NCBI RefSeq assembly: GCF_023073355.1
Contig: NZ_JADPJI010000005.1
Coordinates: forward strand, 992,001-1,056,000
Source of the DNA: Bradyrhizobium sp. 199
GTDB taxonomy: Bacteria; Pseudomonadota; Alphaproteobacteria; Rhizobiales; Xanthobacteraceae
DNA length: 64,000 nt
Direction: 5' to 3'
The notes below the pieces were generated by a model. It did not search any database and was not told where the DNA came from. It was given only the letters and a program-made list of their open reading frames with translations. A program made the position numbers and the translations under genes. Each line of letters opens with the position of its first letter. The first letter of the stretch is position 1. Below are positions 26,306-34,508 of this stretch, in pieces.

Positions 26306-27496
26306 CGCCGGTTCCGCCACGGGCGATTGGCGTTGGGCCTCGTTGCTCGTCGCGCCTTGCCCGAGCCAGCGCTCGGCGGCTGCGCGGCCGCTTCGGTGCA
26401 AGAGGCGAATGAAGCCGCGGCCGAGATCGGTCGATGAGCGCTGCGCCAGGCCGTCAATGGAGTCTTCTGCCGCGATCCGGGTGAGCCGCAGCGAAGAGGC
26501 TGCGTGCGACTGCGCCCATGCGATCGCCGCGATCTCGGCATTGAGCGCGGCATTGGCTGCGATCTGGTCGAGCCGGCGGTCGATCGCGGCGAGGGTGATC
26601 GGCACATAGCTGTCGCGCGTCGGCGTGACCTGGACGAGCAGGACGTCGGAAGTCGTCGTCTCCTGCACCAGCCGCAGCAGGGGCGGATTGCCGCCGAGGC
26701 CGCCGTCCCAGTAGGCTTCGCCGTCGATCTCGACTGCGCAGTGAACCAGGGGCGGGCAGGTCGAGGCCAGCGCGACGTCGGCGGTGAGGGCGTCGTTGCG
26801 GAAGATCTGCTGATGCCCGTCGCGGATCCGCGTCGCCGCGATCAGCAGCTTGGGAGCGCGGGCACTGCGCAATGCGGAAAAGTCGATGTCGCGCGACAGC
26901 GCCTGCCTGAGCGGATCGAGATCGAATGGATCGAACTGGCCGGAGCGCAAGGTCGGACCGAATGCGACCGAGCTTCCCGCCGGCGAGAAGCCGCCGACCA
27001 GCATCAGCGAGCGGAACGAGCCCTCGTGCATCAGGCGAAGCCAGAACCGGTTCAGCCGGCTGCGTGCAGCTTCGCGGCCGCCCTCGGCGAGGCCCGAGGC
27101 GAGCAGGAACGCATTGACGGCGCCGGCGCTGGCGCCGCTGATGGTGTCGATCTCGATCGGGTCTTCCAGCAGCCGCTCCAGCACGCCCCAGGTGAAGGCG
27201 GCAAAGGTGCCGCCGCCCTGCAGGGCCAGCGAGAGTCTCCGCGGCGGCCATTGGTTGGAACGCGGCTGCACGGTCGCGATCGGCGCAGCTCTGCTCACGA
27301 CCTCGATTGTCACAGGCGCTGGCGCGATCACATCGGGTTGGGGCGCCGGCGGCAAAACCGGAACAGGTTTTGGCGAAGGTGGAGGCGAGGGCGCGTCGGA
27401 CCAGATATTGGTCGTCGAGAGCAGCCGGCTTGCTGCGGTGCCGGAAGCACCGAGTGAACCAACCTCGTCACACGCGCCGCCAATTTTCTCGCTCAT
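26297..27496 (-). CDS. Patatin-like phospholipase family protein
   Basis: 399 residues from MSEKIGGACDEVG; upstream codons to 27682 are open but not protein-like. A Pro/Ser-rich N-terminal linker (about 35-60) precedes the patatin domain: oxyanion loop LQGGGTFAAFTWG (about 92-104), nucleophile Ser123 in SGASAGAVNAF, and the catalytic Asp in YWDGGLGGNPP. The C-terminal region, SYVPITLAAIDRRLDQIAAN, resembles DUF3734, found in bacterial patatins. It is a serine lipase or phospholipase A, with no signal peptide. It lies between plsY and dprA, inserted with the convergent amidase. Confidence 0.88.
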   Translation of the reverse strand: MSEKIGGACDEVGSLGASGTAASRLLSTTNIWSDAPSPPPSPKPVPVLPPAPQPDVIAPAPVTIEVVSRAAPIATVQPRSNQWPPRRLSLALQGGGTFAAFTWGVLERLLEDPIEIDTISGASAGAVNAFLLASGLAEGGREAARSRLNRFWLRLMHEGSFRSLMLVGGFSPAGSSVAFGPTLRSGQFDPFDLDPLRQALSRDIDFSALRSARAPKLLIAATRIRDGHQQIFRNDALTADVALASTCPPLVHCAVEIDGEAYWDGGLGGNPPLLRLVQETTTSDVLLVQVTPTRDSYVPITLAAIDRRLDQIAANAALNAEIAAIAWAQSHAASSLRLTRIAAEDSIDGLAQRSSTDLGRGFIRLLHRSGRAAAERWLGQGATSNEAQRQSPVAEPALA

Positions 27497-27650
27497 TCTG
27501 AGCAACCGCCGCCATTTCCGCTGTCGGGATGACAGGTTCGGAACCCGCTCGCCATACAACCGTGATTCGGTCGCAAGTAGCGAACAGGATTTGAGATATA
27601 ATGCAGAAGGTCGCTTCGGTATCCGTAGATGCCCGGCTTTGGATTCTTGT

Positions 27651-27700
27651 TTGACGCGTTCTCTGATGCGAACCGTATCCACTTCGCTCGAGAACGCTCT
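27651..27700. repeat. Partial dispersed repeat before plsY end
   Basis: TTGACGCGTTCTCTGATGCG followed by GAACCGTATCCACTTCGCTC and GAGAACGCTCT resembles a common rhizobial intergenic repeat containing GCGAACCGG-TCCACTTCGCTC. No second copy occurs in this window, so the assignment rests on general familiarity. Confidence 0.4.
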
Positions 27701-28295
27701 AAGCCTTCTCGCCGATCCGGCTTTCCTTGCCCCCTTGCAATCGCTTGATGTTCTCGCGATGCGCGTAGAACAAGAGCAGCGTCAGCACCGCGAACAAGGC
27801 TGCGAGCGCGAGGTGCCCGAACCACCACAGGAACATTGGCGCGATAAACGCCGCCACCAGCGCCGAGAGCGATGAGTAGCGGGTAGTGAGGGCGGTCGCC
27901 AGCCAGAGCAGGCAGAACACCACCATGCCGGGCCAAAACAGGCCGAGCAGGATGCCGATATAGACGGCGACGCCTTTGCCGCCCTTGAACTTCAGCCAGA
28001 CTGGGAAAAGATGGCCGAGGAAGGCGCCGAGCCCGGCCACCATGGCGGCATTGGGGCCGGCAAGGTAGCCGGCGATCACCACGGCCGCGGTGCCTTTGAG
28101 CGCGTCGAGCAGCAGGGTGCCTGCGGCGAGGCTCTTGCGTCCGGTGCGCAGCACGTTGGTGGCGCCGATGCTGCCGGAGCCGATCGAGCGGATATCCTGG
28201 GTGCCGGCGAGCCTGGTCAGAACCAGGCCGAACGGAATCGAGCCGAAGAGGTAGCCGATCACGAGTGCCACCGGCAGGAATGCTTCAAGCCCCAT
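27699..28295 (-). CDS. plsY: Acyl-phosphate:glycerol-3-phosphate acyltransferase
   Basis: 198 residues, five predicted membrane helices. The three PlsY loops are visible: [33 protein letters not shown] and the [13 protein letters not shown] glycine-rich motif. It transfers acyl groups from acyl-phosphate to glycerol-3-phosphate, the first step of phospholipid synthesis in bacteria with PlsX/PlsY. It is directly downstream of the dihydroorotase-like gene (44 bases), continuing the pyrB series. Confidence 0.96.
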   Translation of the reverse strand: MGLEAFLPVALVIGYLFGSIPFGLVLTRLAGTQDIRSIGSGSIGATNVLRTGRKSLAAGTLLLDALKGTAAVVIAGYLAGPNAAMVAGLGAFLGHLFPVWLKFKGGKGVAVYIGILLGLFWPGMVVFCLLWLATALTTRYSSLSALVAAFIAPMFLWWFGHLALAALFAVLTLLLFYAHRENIKRLQGGKESRIGEKA

Positions 28296-28339
28296 GGCTC
28301 ATCTCCAAAGGCTGGATATCGATCGCGCGATCTCGCACG

Positions 28340-29647
28340 TCAGACATGCTCGTACACCGTGCGACCACCGACAATGGTGCGCACCACGCGGCCTGTAAAG
28401 CGGGCCTCGTCGAACGGGGTGTTCTTGCAGGGCGATTTGAGGTCGGCGGGATCGACCACCCAGGGCACATCGGGGTCGATCACGATCACGTCGGCCGGGC
28501 TGCCTGGGCGCAGGGTTCCGCCAGGCAAGCCGAGCAACTCGGCCGGGCGGGTCGACATCGCCCGGATCAGTGTCTTCAGTTCCAGTTCGCCATTGTGAAC
28601 GAGGCGCAGGCCGGCGGGCAGCATGGTTTCCAGACCGAGGGCGCCGGGAGCGGCTTCCGCGAACGGCAGGCGCTTGACCTCGACGTCCTGCGGATTGTGG
28701 TCGGACATGATGACGTCGAGGAGGCCGGAGGCGATTGCGGCCACCAGCGCGCGGCGGTCGTTCTCGGTCCGCAGTGGGGGCGCCAGCTTCAGGAACGACC
28801 GGTAGGGGCCGATGTCGTTCTCGTTCAGCGCGAGATGATTGATCGAGACCGAGGCGCTGACCGCGAGCCCGGCATCGCGGGCCCGCTGCAGGACGTCGAG
28901 CGAGTCGATGCAGGTCAGCGAGGCCGCGTGATAGCGGCCGCCGGTCAACGCCACGAGGCGCATGTCGCGTTCGAGCATCACCGCCTCGGCGGCATTCGGG
29001 ATGCCCACCAGGCCGAGGCGCGATGCGAACTCGCCCTCGTTCATCACGCCCTCGCCGACCAGATCGGGGTCCTCGGTGTAGTGGACGATCAGCGCGTCGA
29101 AATCGCGCGCGTAGGTCAACGCGCGGCGCATCACCTGCGCATTGGTCACGCTTCTGGCGCTATCGCCGAAGGCGATGGCGCCAGCGGCTTTGAGCAGGCC
29201 GAACTCGGTCATCTCCTCGCCGTGCATGCCCTTGGTGAGCGCCGCCATCGGCTGGATGTTGACGATCGCGGTGTCGCGGGCGCGGCGCATCACGAAGTCG
29301 ACGGTCGCCGAATTATCGATCACCGGAGAGGTGTCGGGCTGGCAGATAATGGTGGTGATGCCGCCGGTCGCAGCCGCCTGGCTCGCGGTGGCGAAGGTCT
29401 CGCGATGGCTGAAGCCGGGTTCGCCGACGAAGGCACGCATGTCGATCAGGCCGGGCGCGACGACCTTGCCGGAGCAGTTGACGATGTCGGTGCCTTCGGG
29501 AACGCCGGCAGCGCCAATGCCGCGGCGGGTTTCGCGGATGATGCCATCGGCGATGAGAACGTCGCCGACACCGTCGAAATCCCTGGAAGGATCGACGACG
29601 CGGGCGTTGGCGAGCAGGATGGGGCGGCGATCGGTCAACATTGGCAT
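28340..29647 (-). CDS. Dihydroorotase-like protein without the HxH metal motif (PyrC')
   Basis: 435 residues with the amidohydrolase fold. Active dihydroorotases read D-x-H-x-H-x-R-E-P-G after PGLI; here the sequence is PGLIDMRAFVGEPG, so both metal-binding His (positions 71 and 73) and the substrate Arg are replaced by Arg, Phe and Gly. The later Asp region survives as SDHNPQD. This pattern matches the non-catalytic PyrC' subunits that pair with aspartate transcarbamoylase. The ATG at 29647 shares its A with the pyrB stop, so the two are made together. A catalytic pyrC must be elsewhere in the genome. Confidence 0.88.
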   Translation of the reverse strand: MPMLTDRRPILLANARVVDPSRDFDGVGDVLIADGIIRETRRGIGAAGVPEGTDIVNCSGKVVAPGLIDMRAFVGEPGFSHRETFATASQAAATGGITTIICQPDTSPVIDNSATVDFVMRRARDTAIVNIQPMAALTKGMHGEEMTEFGLLKAAGAIAFGDSARSVTNAQVMRRALTYARDFDALIVHYTEDPDLVGEGVMNEGEFASRLGLVGIPNAAEAVMLERDMRLVALTGGRYHAASLTCIDSLDVLQRARDAGLAVSASVSINHLALNENDIGPYRSFLKLAPPLRTENDRRALVAAIASGLLDVIMSDHNPQDVEVKRLPFAEAAPGALGLETMLPAGLRLVHNGELELKTLIRAMSTRPAELLGLPGGTLRPGSPADVIVIDPDVPWVVDPADLKSPCKNTPFDEARFTGRVVRTIVGGRTVYEHV

Positions 29648-30594
29648 CACGCGTTCGGCAGGTTACGGGCGAGCGCTTCCAGCACCGCCATGCGCACGGC
29701 GACGCCCATCTCCACCTGTTCGCGGATCAGGGACTGGGCGCCGTCGGCGACGATCGAGTCGATCTCCACGCCGCGGTTCATGGGGCCGGGATGCATCACC
29801 AGGGCGTCCGGCTTGGCGTAGGCGAGCTTCTTCTGGTCGAGCCCGAAATAGTGGAAATATTCGGAAGACGACGGCACGAAGGAGCCGTTCATGCGCTCGC
29901 GCTGGAGCCGCAGCATCATGACGATGTCAGCACCGTTGAGTCCCTCGCGCATGTCGCGCGCGACCTCGACGCCCATCCGCTCGATGCCGGGCGGCAACAA
30001 TGTCGTGGGGCCGACCACGCGGACACGGGCGCCCATCGTGTTGAGCAGGATGATGTTGGAGCGGGCGACACGCGAATGCAGCACGTCGCCGCAGATTGCG
30101 ACCACGAGCCCTTCGATCCGGCCCTTGTTGCGACGGATGGTCAGCGCGTCGAGCAAGGCTTGCGTCGGATGCTCGTGGGCGCCGTCGCCGGCATTGATCA
30201 CGGAACCGTCAACCTTGCGCGCCAGCAGTTCCACCGCGCCGGAGGCGTGATGGCGCATCACCAGGATGTCCGGATGCATCGCGTTCAGGGTCATCGCGGT
30301 GTCGATCAGCGTCTCGCCCTTCTTCATGGACGAGGAGGACACCGACATGTTCATGACGTCGGCACCTAAGCGCTTGCCGGCGAGCTCGAACGAGGACTGG
30401 GTCCGGGTGGAGGCCTCGAAGAAGAGGTTCACCTGCGTCCGTCCCCGCAGGACGGTGCGCTTCTTGTCAACCTGACGGTTGAGCTCGACGTATTCTTCGG
30501 ACAGGTCGAGGAGGCCGGTGATGTCGGCCGCGGAAAGGCCCTCGATGCCCAGCAAATGCCGGTGGCCGAGGACGAAGGTCGATTTCGATGTCAT
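29647..30594 (-). CDS. pyrB: Aspartate carbamoyltransferase catalytic chain
   Basis: 315 residues from [16 protein letters not shown]; the frame extends into an upstream repeat, so this ATG is preferred. The carbamoyl-phosphate loop is [20 protein letters not shown]; the aspartate-binding side has [17 protein letters not shown], and the C-terminal part has [13 protein letters not shown]. It makes carbamoyl-aspartate in pyrimidine synthesis. It is coupled to the inactive dihydroorotase-like subunit, suggesting a dodecameric PyrB-PyrC' holoenzyme as in Pseudomonas. A palindromic repeat lies 120 bases upstream. Confidence 0.96.
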   Translation of the reverse strand: MTSKSTFVLGHRHLLGIEGLSAADITGLLDLSEEYVELNRQVDKKRTVLRGRTQVNLFFEASTRTQSSFELAGKRLGADVMNMSVSSSSMKKGETLIDTAMTLNAMHPDILVMRHHASGAVELLARKVDGSVINAGDGAHEHPTQALLDALTIRRNKGRIEGLVVAICGDVLHSRVARSNIILLNTMGARVRVVGPTTLLPPGIERMGVEVARDMREGLNGADIVMMLRLQRERMNGSFVPSSSEYFHYFGLDQKKLAYAKPDALVMHPGPMNRGVEIDSIVADGAQSLIREQVEMGVAVRMAVLEALARNLPNA

Positions 30595-30713
30595 TAAAAG
30601 CAGAGCTATAGGGGGGGATGGCGGGGGGAGCAAGGGGCAAAGGCGAGGAAGTGAGTTATCCCCTGATCTGTCGGCGTGGCACGACGCGGCCTGGAGCTGC
30701 TGGCGTTTTTCTC

Positions 30714-30805
30714 CGTCATGCCCGGGCTTGTCCCGGGCATCCACGATCTCTATCGCATTTGACGCAAAAACCTCGTGGATGGCCGGGACAAGCCCGGCCA
30801 TGACG
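30714..30805. repeat. Palindromic repeat (CGTCATGCCCGGGC family)
   Basis: CGTCATGCCCGGGCTTGTCC and GGGCATCCACGA on the left are inverted as TCGTGGATGGCCGGGACAAG and CCCGGCCATGACG on the right, giving a 92-base imperfect palindrome. It lies between the divergent pyrB and vanX-like genes. Confidence 0.8.
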
Positions 30806-30819
30806 ATGGGAGACATCGC

Positions 30820-31569
30820 GTGAAACCAACAATGGCTGCGGTCGTGGCAATCGGCTTCATCTCATCCGCCCACGCCCAATCGCTGCCCGGCGGCTTCGTC
30901 TATTTGCGCGACATCGACCCGAGCATCGTCCAGGACATCCGCTACGCCACCTCGAACAATTTCATCGGCCGTCCGCTCGCCGGCTACGGTGCGGGCGAAT
31001 GCGTGGTGAAGCGGGAGGTGGGGCTGCGGCTGAAGGCGGTGCAGGAGGAGCTGGCGGGGCAAAACCTGTCGCTGAAAATGTTTGACTGCTACCGGCCGGC
31101 GCGGGCTTCGCTCGACATGGTCAAGTGGTCGCAGAACGGCCACGAGACCGCCGCCGAGCGGCGCTACAATCCGAAGATCGCGAAGACCGAGCTGTTCCGC
31201 CTCGGCTACATCGCGAGCCGTTCGCAGCACTCCACCGGTGCAGCACTCGATCTCACGCTGGTTGATCTCAAAGCTGACAATTCGGGCAGGTACGACCCGT
31301 CAAGGACCTATGCCGACTGCACGGCCTCCGTCGAGACGCGCGCGCCGGAAGGCAGCGTCGACATGGGCACCGGCTACGACTGCACCGACACGAAAGGCCA
31401 TACTGCGGCACCGTCAATCACGCCGGAGCAGCGCGCCTGGCGCAGGCGGCTGGTTGCTGCGATGGCCAGGCAAGGCTTTGTGAACTATTCGAAAGAGTGG
31501 TGGCATTTTTCCCTGCCAGGGGCCGGTGGGGCAGCCTATGATTTCCCGATCCAGCCGCGGATGAAGTAG
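30820..31569 (+). CDS. Periplasmic D-Ala-D-Ala dipeptidase, VanX/DdpX family (M15D)
   Basis: 249 residues from GTG 30820, with GGGAGA 7 bases upstream. Signal peptide [18 protein letters not shown], then the M15D fold. Zinc motif [13 protein letters not shown] (SxHxxGxAxD) and catalytic EWWHF (ExxH) are intact, as are the substrate Arg region [13 protein letters not shown] and the TGYDC segment. It cleaves D-Ala-D-Ala released from peptidoglycan; in Gram-negatives this is usually for recycling rather than vancomycin resistance. No vanH/vanA partner is near. The next gene (CPBP protease) follows 50 bases later on the same strand. Confidence 0.93.
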   Translation: MKPTMAAVVAIGFISSAHAQSLPGGFVYLRDIDPSIVQDIRYATSNNFIGRPLAGYGAGECVVKREVGLRLKAVQEELAGQNLSLKMFDCYRPARASLDMVKWSQNGHETAAERRYNPKIAKTELFRLGYIASRSQHSTGAALDLTLVDLKADNSGRYDPSRTYADCTASVETRAPEGSVDMGTGYDCTDTKGHTAAPSITPEQRAWRRRLVAAMARQGFVNYSKEWWHFSLPGAGGAAYDFPIQPRMK

Positions 31570-31618
31570 ATCGCAATCCGACCAGCCCGGAATGCTTCCC
31601 CCAAACGAAAGCGCTTTG

Positions 31619-32383
31619 ATGGACTCGCTCAATCCCGATCATCCGCCGCCGACCGTGACGCCAGCGGCGCCGGGGGTCTGGAAGTTCTGGGGCACGGCGA
31701 TATGGGGCCTGCTTATTTTCGCCGCGATGTTCATCGGGCAGATCGGCGCCATTGTTCTGCTGGCGGTGCAGCGTGGCCTTCCGATGGATCTCGCCTCGCT
31801 TCAGCTCGTCGGCCACGAGCCGCAGGCGCTGGCGCTATCGGTGATCATGGGATTGCCGGCGACGCTGGCGGTGGTGTGGCTGGCTATCCGCATCAAGAAG
31901 GTCTCTTTCGTCGATTACCTCGCACTGCATTGGCCGTCATGGAAGCAACTCCTGTTCGGCGCCGTCGGTCTCATCGTGATCGTGCTGGCCTGGGAGGTCA
32001 CATCGCGATCCCTAGGCCGCGAGGCGACACCGGGCTTCATGACCGATCTCTTGAAATCGGGCCGCGACAAGGGCGCCGCCGTGATGCTGCTGCTCGCCTT
32101 CAGCGTGGCGGCACCGATGTCGGAAGAGGTCTTGGCGCGCGGATTCCTGTTTCGCGGCTGGTCGGCGAGCTTCCTGCGCGTGCCCGGCGCGATCGTCCTG
32201 TCGTCGCTGGTGTGGACGGTCGTGCATCTGCAATACGACATGTACTTCCTCGCCGAAGTCTTCTCCATCGGCCTGTGGTTTGGCTACATGCGCTATCGGG
32301 CCAACTCGCTCTGGCTCACCATCGTGCTGCACGCGCTGAATAATTTGACGGCCGTGGTGCTGACGATGTGGCTGGGGAGCTAG
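31619..32383 (+). CDS. CPBP family intramembrane metalloprotease
   Basis: 254 residues from ATG 31619; ATG 31592 is also open and adds nine residues. About seven hydrophobic segments. The CPBP (Abi/CAAX protease) motifs are present: EExxxR in SEEVLARGFLFRGW, FxxxH-like LVWTVVHLQYD, and HxxxN in VLHALNNL. Family members are membrane-embedded glutamate/metal proteases, some processing bacteriocins or isoprenylated peptides; role here unknown. It follows the VanX-like gene and may be co-transcribed. A palindromic repeat closes the unit. Confidence 0.9.
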   Translation: MDSLNPDHPPPTVTPAAPGVWKFWGTAIWGLLIFAAMFIGQIGAIVLLAVQRGLPMDLASLQLVGHEPQALALSVIMGLPATLAVVWLAIRIKKVSFVDYLALHWPSWKQLLFGAVGLIVIVLAWEVTSRSLGREATPGFMTDLLKSGRDKGAAVMLLLAFSVAAPMSEEVLARGFLFRGWSASFLRVPGAIVLSSLVWTVVHLQYDMYFLAEVFSIGLWFGYMRYRANSLWLTIVLHALNNLTAVVLTMWLGS

Positions 32384-32393
32384 TCCATATTCG

Positions 32394-32477
32394 GTCATTG
32401 CGAGCGCAGCGAAGCATCCAGAATCCCTCCGCGGGAAGATCCTGGATTGCTTCGTCGCAAGGGCTCCTCGCAATGAC
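32394..32477. repeat. Palindromic repeat (GTCATTGCGAG family), second copy
   Basis: GTCATTGCGAGCGCAGCGAA on the left and GGCTCCTCGCAATGAC on the right, same family as 612-711, with inner arms ATCCAG and CTGGAT. It separates the convergent CPBP and AEC genes. Confidence 0.8.
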
Positions 32478-32510
32478 GGGGTGAGACGGGTGCGCGCGCA
32501 ATGACCATTG

Positions 32511-33434
32511 TCAAGCCACCAGCGCGATCGCGATCGGCATCGTGATCGCTGCCAAAATCGTCTGCAGCGTGATGATCTGCGCCAGCAGCGGCGCATCGCC
32601 GCCCATCTGGCGCGCCAGGACATAGGCGCTCGAAGAGGTCGGGACCGCGGAGCAGATCGCAACGATCGCCAGGCTCTCGCCTGACAGCCCGAACCAGACG
32701 GCGAGGGCGAGGGCAAGTGCGGGCATCAGCACGAGCTTGAAAGCGACGCCGATGGCAGCGCCGGCGCTCGGGCGCAGCAGGCCTTCGAGATGCAATCCCG
32801 CCCCCGTGACGAGCAGGCCGATCGCGAGCGAGGAGCGGCCGAGCGCATCCGCCACCTCATGCCAGAGTTTCGGCAGCGGCAGGTGGGTGATGTTGACCAA
32901 CAGTCCGATCGCGCAGGCCCAGATCAGGGGGTTGCGCACCAATGTCATGACGATGGCGCGGCCGGATTGCTTTTCTGGCGCAGCATAATGGGCGAGCACG
33001 GCAACGCTGAACACGTTGACCAGCGGGATGATCGCGACCATCGCGACGGAGGCCAGCGCCAGCCCGACATCGCCGAACATGTTGGCGGAAACGGAGAGCG
33101 CGACATAAGTCTGCCAGCGTGTCGCGCCCTGGAAGATCGAGGTGAAGGCGGGCCCGTCGATACCGAGCCGCGCCAGCGCAGGGCGGAGCGCGAGGCAGAG
33201 CAGCGACATCGCCAGCGCCGACAGCAGCAGCGCGCCGCCGACGCCGGCGACCGGCACCTTGGACAGATCGGCCTTCACCAGGGTCTGGATCAGCAGCATC
33301 GGAAACAGCACGAAATAGGTCAGCCGCTCCAGCCCGTGCCATTGCGTGTCGAGCCGCATCAGGCTGCGCTTGAGCACCACGCCGAGCACGATGAGGATGA
33401 AGACCGGCAGCAGCGCCGCGATCACGACGGCCAT
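32511..33434 (-). CDS. AEC family transporter
   Basis: 307 residues with about ten hydrophobic helices in two halves, starting MAVVIAALLPVFILIVLGVV. Characteristic segments are YFVLFPMLLIQTLVKADLSK at the end of the first helices and SAVPTSSSAYVLARQMGGDA in the C-terminal half. AEC permeases (auxin efflux carrier superfamily) include malonate and other carboxylate carriers; the substrate is unknown. The stop of ruvX lies 3 bases before its start, so it is probably co-transcribed with ruvX. Confidence 0.92.
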   Translation of the reverse strand: MAVVIAALLPVFILIVLGVVLKRSLMRLDTQWHGLERLTYFVLFPMLLIQTLVKADLSKVPVAGVGGALLLSALAMSLLCLALRPALARLGIDGPAFTSIFQGATRWQTYVALSVSANMFGDVGLALASVAMVAIIPLVNVFSVAVLAHYAAPEKQSGRAIVMTLVRNPLIWACAIGLLVNITHLPLPKLWHEVADALGRSSLAIGLLVTGAGLHLEGLLRPSAGAAIGVAFKLVLMPALALALAVWFGLSGESLAIVAICSAVPTSSSAYVLARQMGGDAPLLAQIITLQTILAAITMPIAIALVA

Positions 33435-33437
33435 GGA

Positions 33438-33929
33438 TCAGTCGGTCCCCGAGGCGGCGTTAAGATTGGCGAGGCGGTCGAGCGCGCCTTGCAGGATGAA
33501 GATCGCGGCATGCTCGTCGATCACTTCGGCGCGTTTGGCGCGGCTGACGTCCATGCCGATCAGCTCGCGCTCGACCGCCGCGGTCGAAAGCCGCTCGTCC
33601 CACAGGCCGATGGGAAGCGCGGTAAGGCCGGCAAGGTTGCGGGCGAAGGCGCGGGTGGATTGCGCGCGCGGTCCTTCGCTGCCGTCCATGTTGATGGGCA
33701 GGCCCAGCACGAAACCGGCCGCCTTGCGCTCGGCCGCAATCGCGAGCAACCGGGCGGCGTCCTGCTTGAACGCCTTGCGCCGTACCGTTTCGACGCCGGT
33801 CGCAAGCCGCCGGTCCGGGTCGGACACGGCAACGCCGATGGTCTTGGTGCCCAAATCAAGCCCGACCAGCGCGCCGCGCGCGGGCCAGTAGGTTGCAGCA
33901 TCGACGAGAGGCAGGATAAGAGCCGGCAT
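33438..33929 (-). CDS. ruvX: Holliday junction resolvase-like protein RuvX (YqgF)
   Basis: 163 residues from the ATG giving [23 protein letters not shown] 33947 and 33977 are also open. The RNase H-like fold motifs are [18 protein letters not shown] (first Asp), [40 protein letters not shown] and the last Asp in [16 protein letters not shown]. YqgF proteins mature the 5' end of 16S rRNA and may act on junctions. It sits upstream of the AEC gene. In relatives it lies between pyrB and gatC, as it does here apart from inserted genes. Confidence 0.94.
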   Translation of the reverse strand: MPALILPLVDAATYWPARGALVGLDLGTKTIGVAVSDPDRRLATGVETVRRKAFKQDAARLLAIAAERKAAGFVLGLPINMDGSEGPRAQSTRAFARNLAGLTALPIGLWDERLSTAAVERELIGMDVSRAKRAEVIDEHAAIFILQGALDRLANLNAASGTD

Positions 33930-33975
33930 GGATTTAGCGCATATCATGCGTCGCGCTGCGGAGTGAACCCGGAAC

Positions 33976-34189
33976 ATGGATGTGCTGACACTATTCGGCC
34001 TGTTGGCCGTCGCGGCGATGCTGGTCTGCTATGCGATGGAAGACCGCAGCCACTGGTTCGTGCTGCTGTTCGCGGCGTCCTGCGCGCTCGGCTCGGCCTA
34101 CGGTTTTCTCCAGGGCGCCTGGGCCGTTCGGTCTGGTCGAAGCGGTCTGGGCATTGGTGGCGCTGCGGCGGTGGCATCGAAAGGCGTAG
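33976..34189 (+). pseudogene. Small membrane protein, apparently frameshifted
   Basis: The first 50 residues, [20 protein letters not shown] then DRSHWFVLLFAASCALGSAY and GFLQGAW, form two hydrophobic helices. After GAW the frame becomes Arg/Gly-rich nonsense, but the next frame reads PFGLVEAVWALVALRRWHRK and stops at 34187-34189, a natural ending. An extra G near 34120-34130 (TGGGCC instead of TGGCC) explains it. It could be a sequencing error or a real mutation. The family is small, uncharacterised and membrane-bound. It is divergent from ruvX. Confidence 0.7.
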
Positions 34190-34508
34190 CGAGAGAAACT
34201 CGTCTTCGGTCCGCTCCCGAGAAGGACTTTCGAAATCGTGATGCACGCACGCGAGAACATCGCTCATTTGTTGTGTAGTTCACACAAGCAAAGCCGCTTC
34301 CCATGACATGATGTCGCGCAAGCGGCCGTCGGCATCGATTGACGCTTCGGTTGTGGCGGCGTAAGTTTATCGGGCTTAAGTAGTAACGGGCCGGTCCCGA
34401 TTTTTGAACAATTCTTGGCAGTGAACGGCCGGTCGGGCCGCACTGCAGCCTTGGCGCAATTTTCAGCGTCCACACGTCGATGTTCATCCGAATTTTCGAG
34501 AGGTCATC
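34190..34508. other. Upstream region of the protease-nuclease gene
   Basis: 319 bases without a gene. It should contain the promoter of the 740-residue fusion gene. Only a short GAGAGGTCATC ribosome-site-like sequence directly before 34509 is clear. No inverted repeat or neighbour regulator is apparent, so control of the fusion gene cannot be read here. Confidence 0.45.

Noticed and set aside
30820..31569. Vancomycin resistance cluster
   Set aside because: Only a VanX-like dipeptidase is present; there is no VanH, VanA ligase or VanRS, and a Gram-negative recycling role is more likely.
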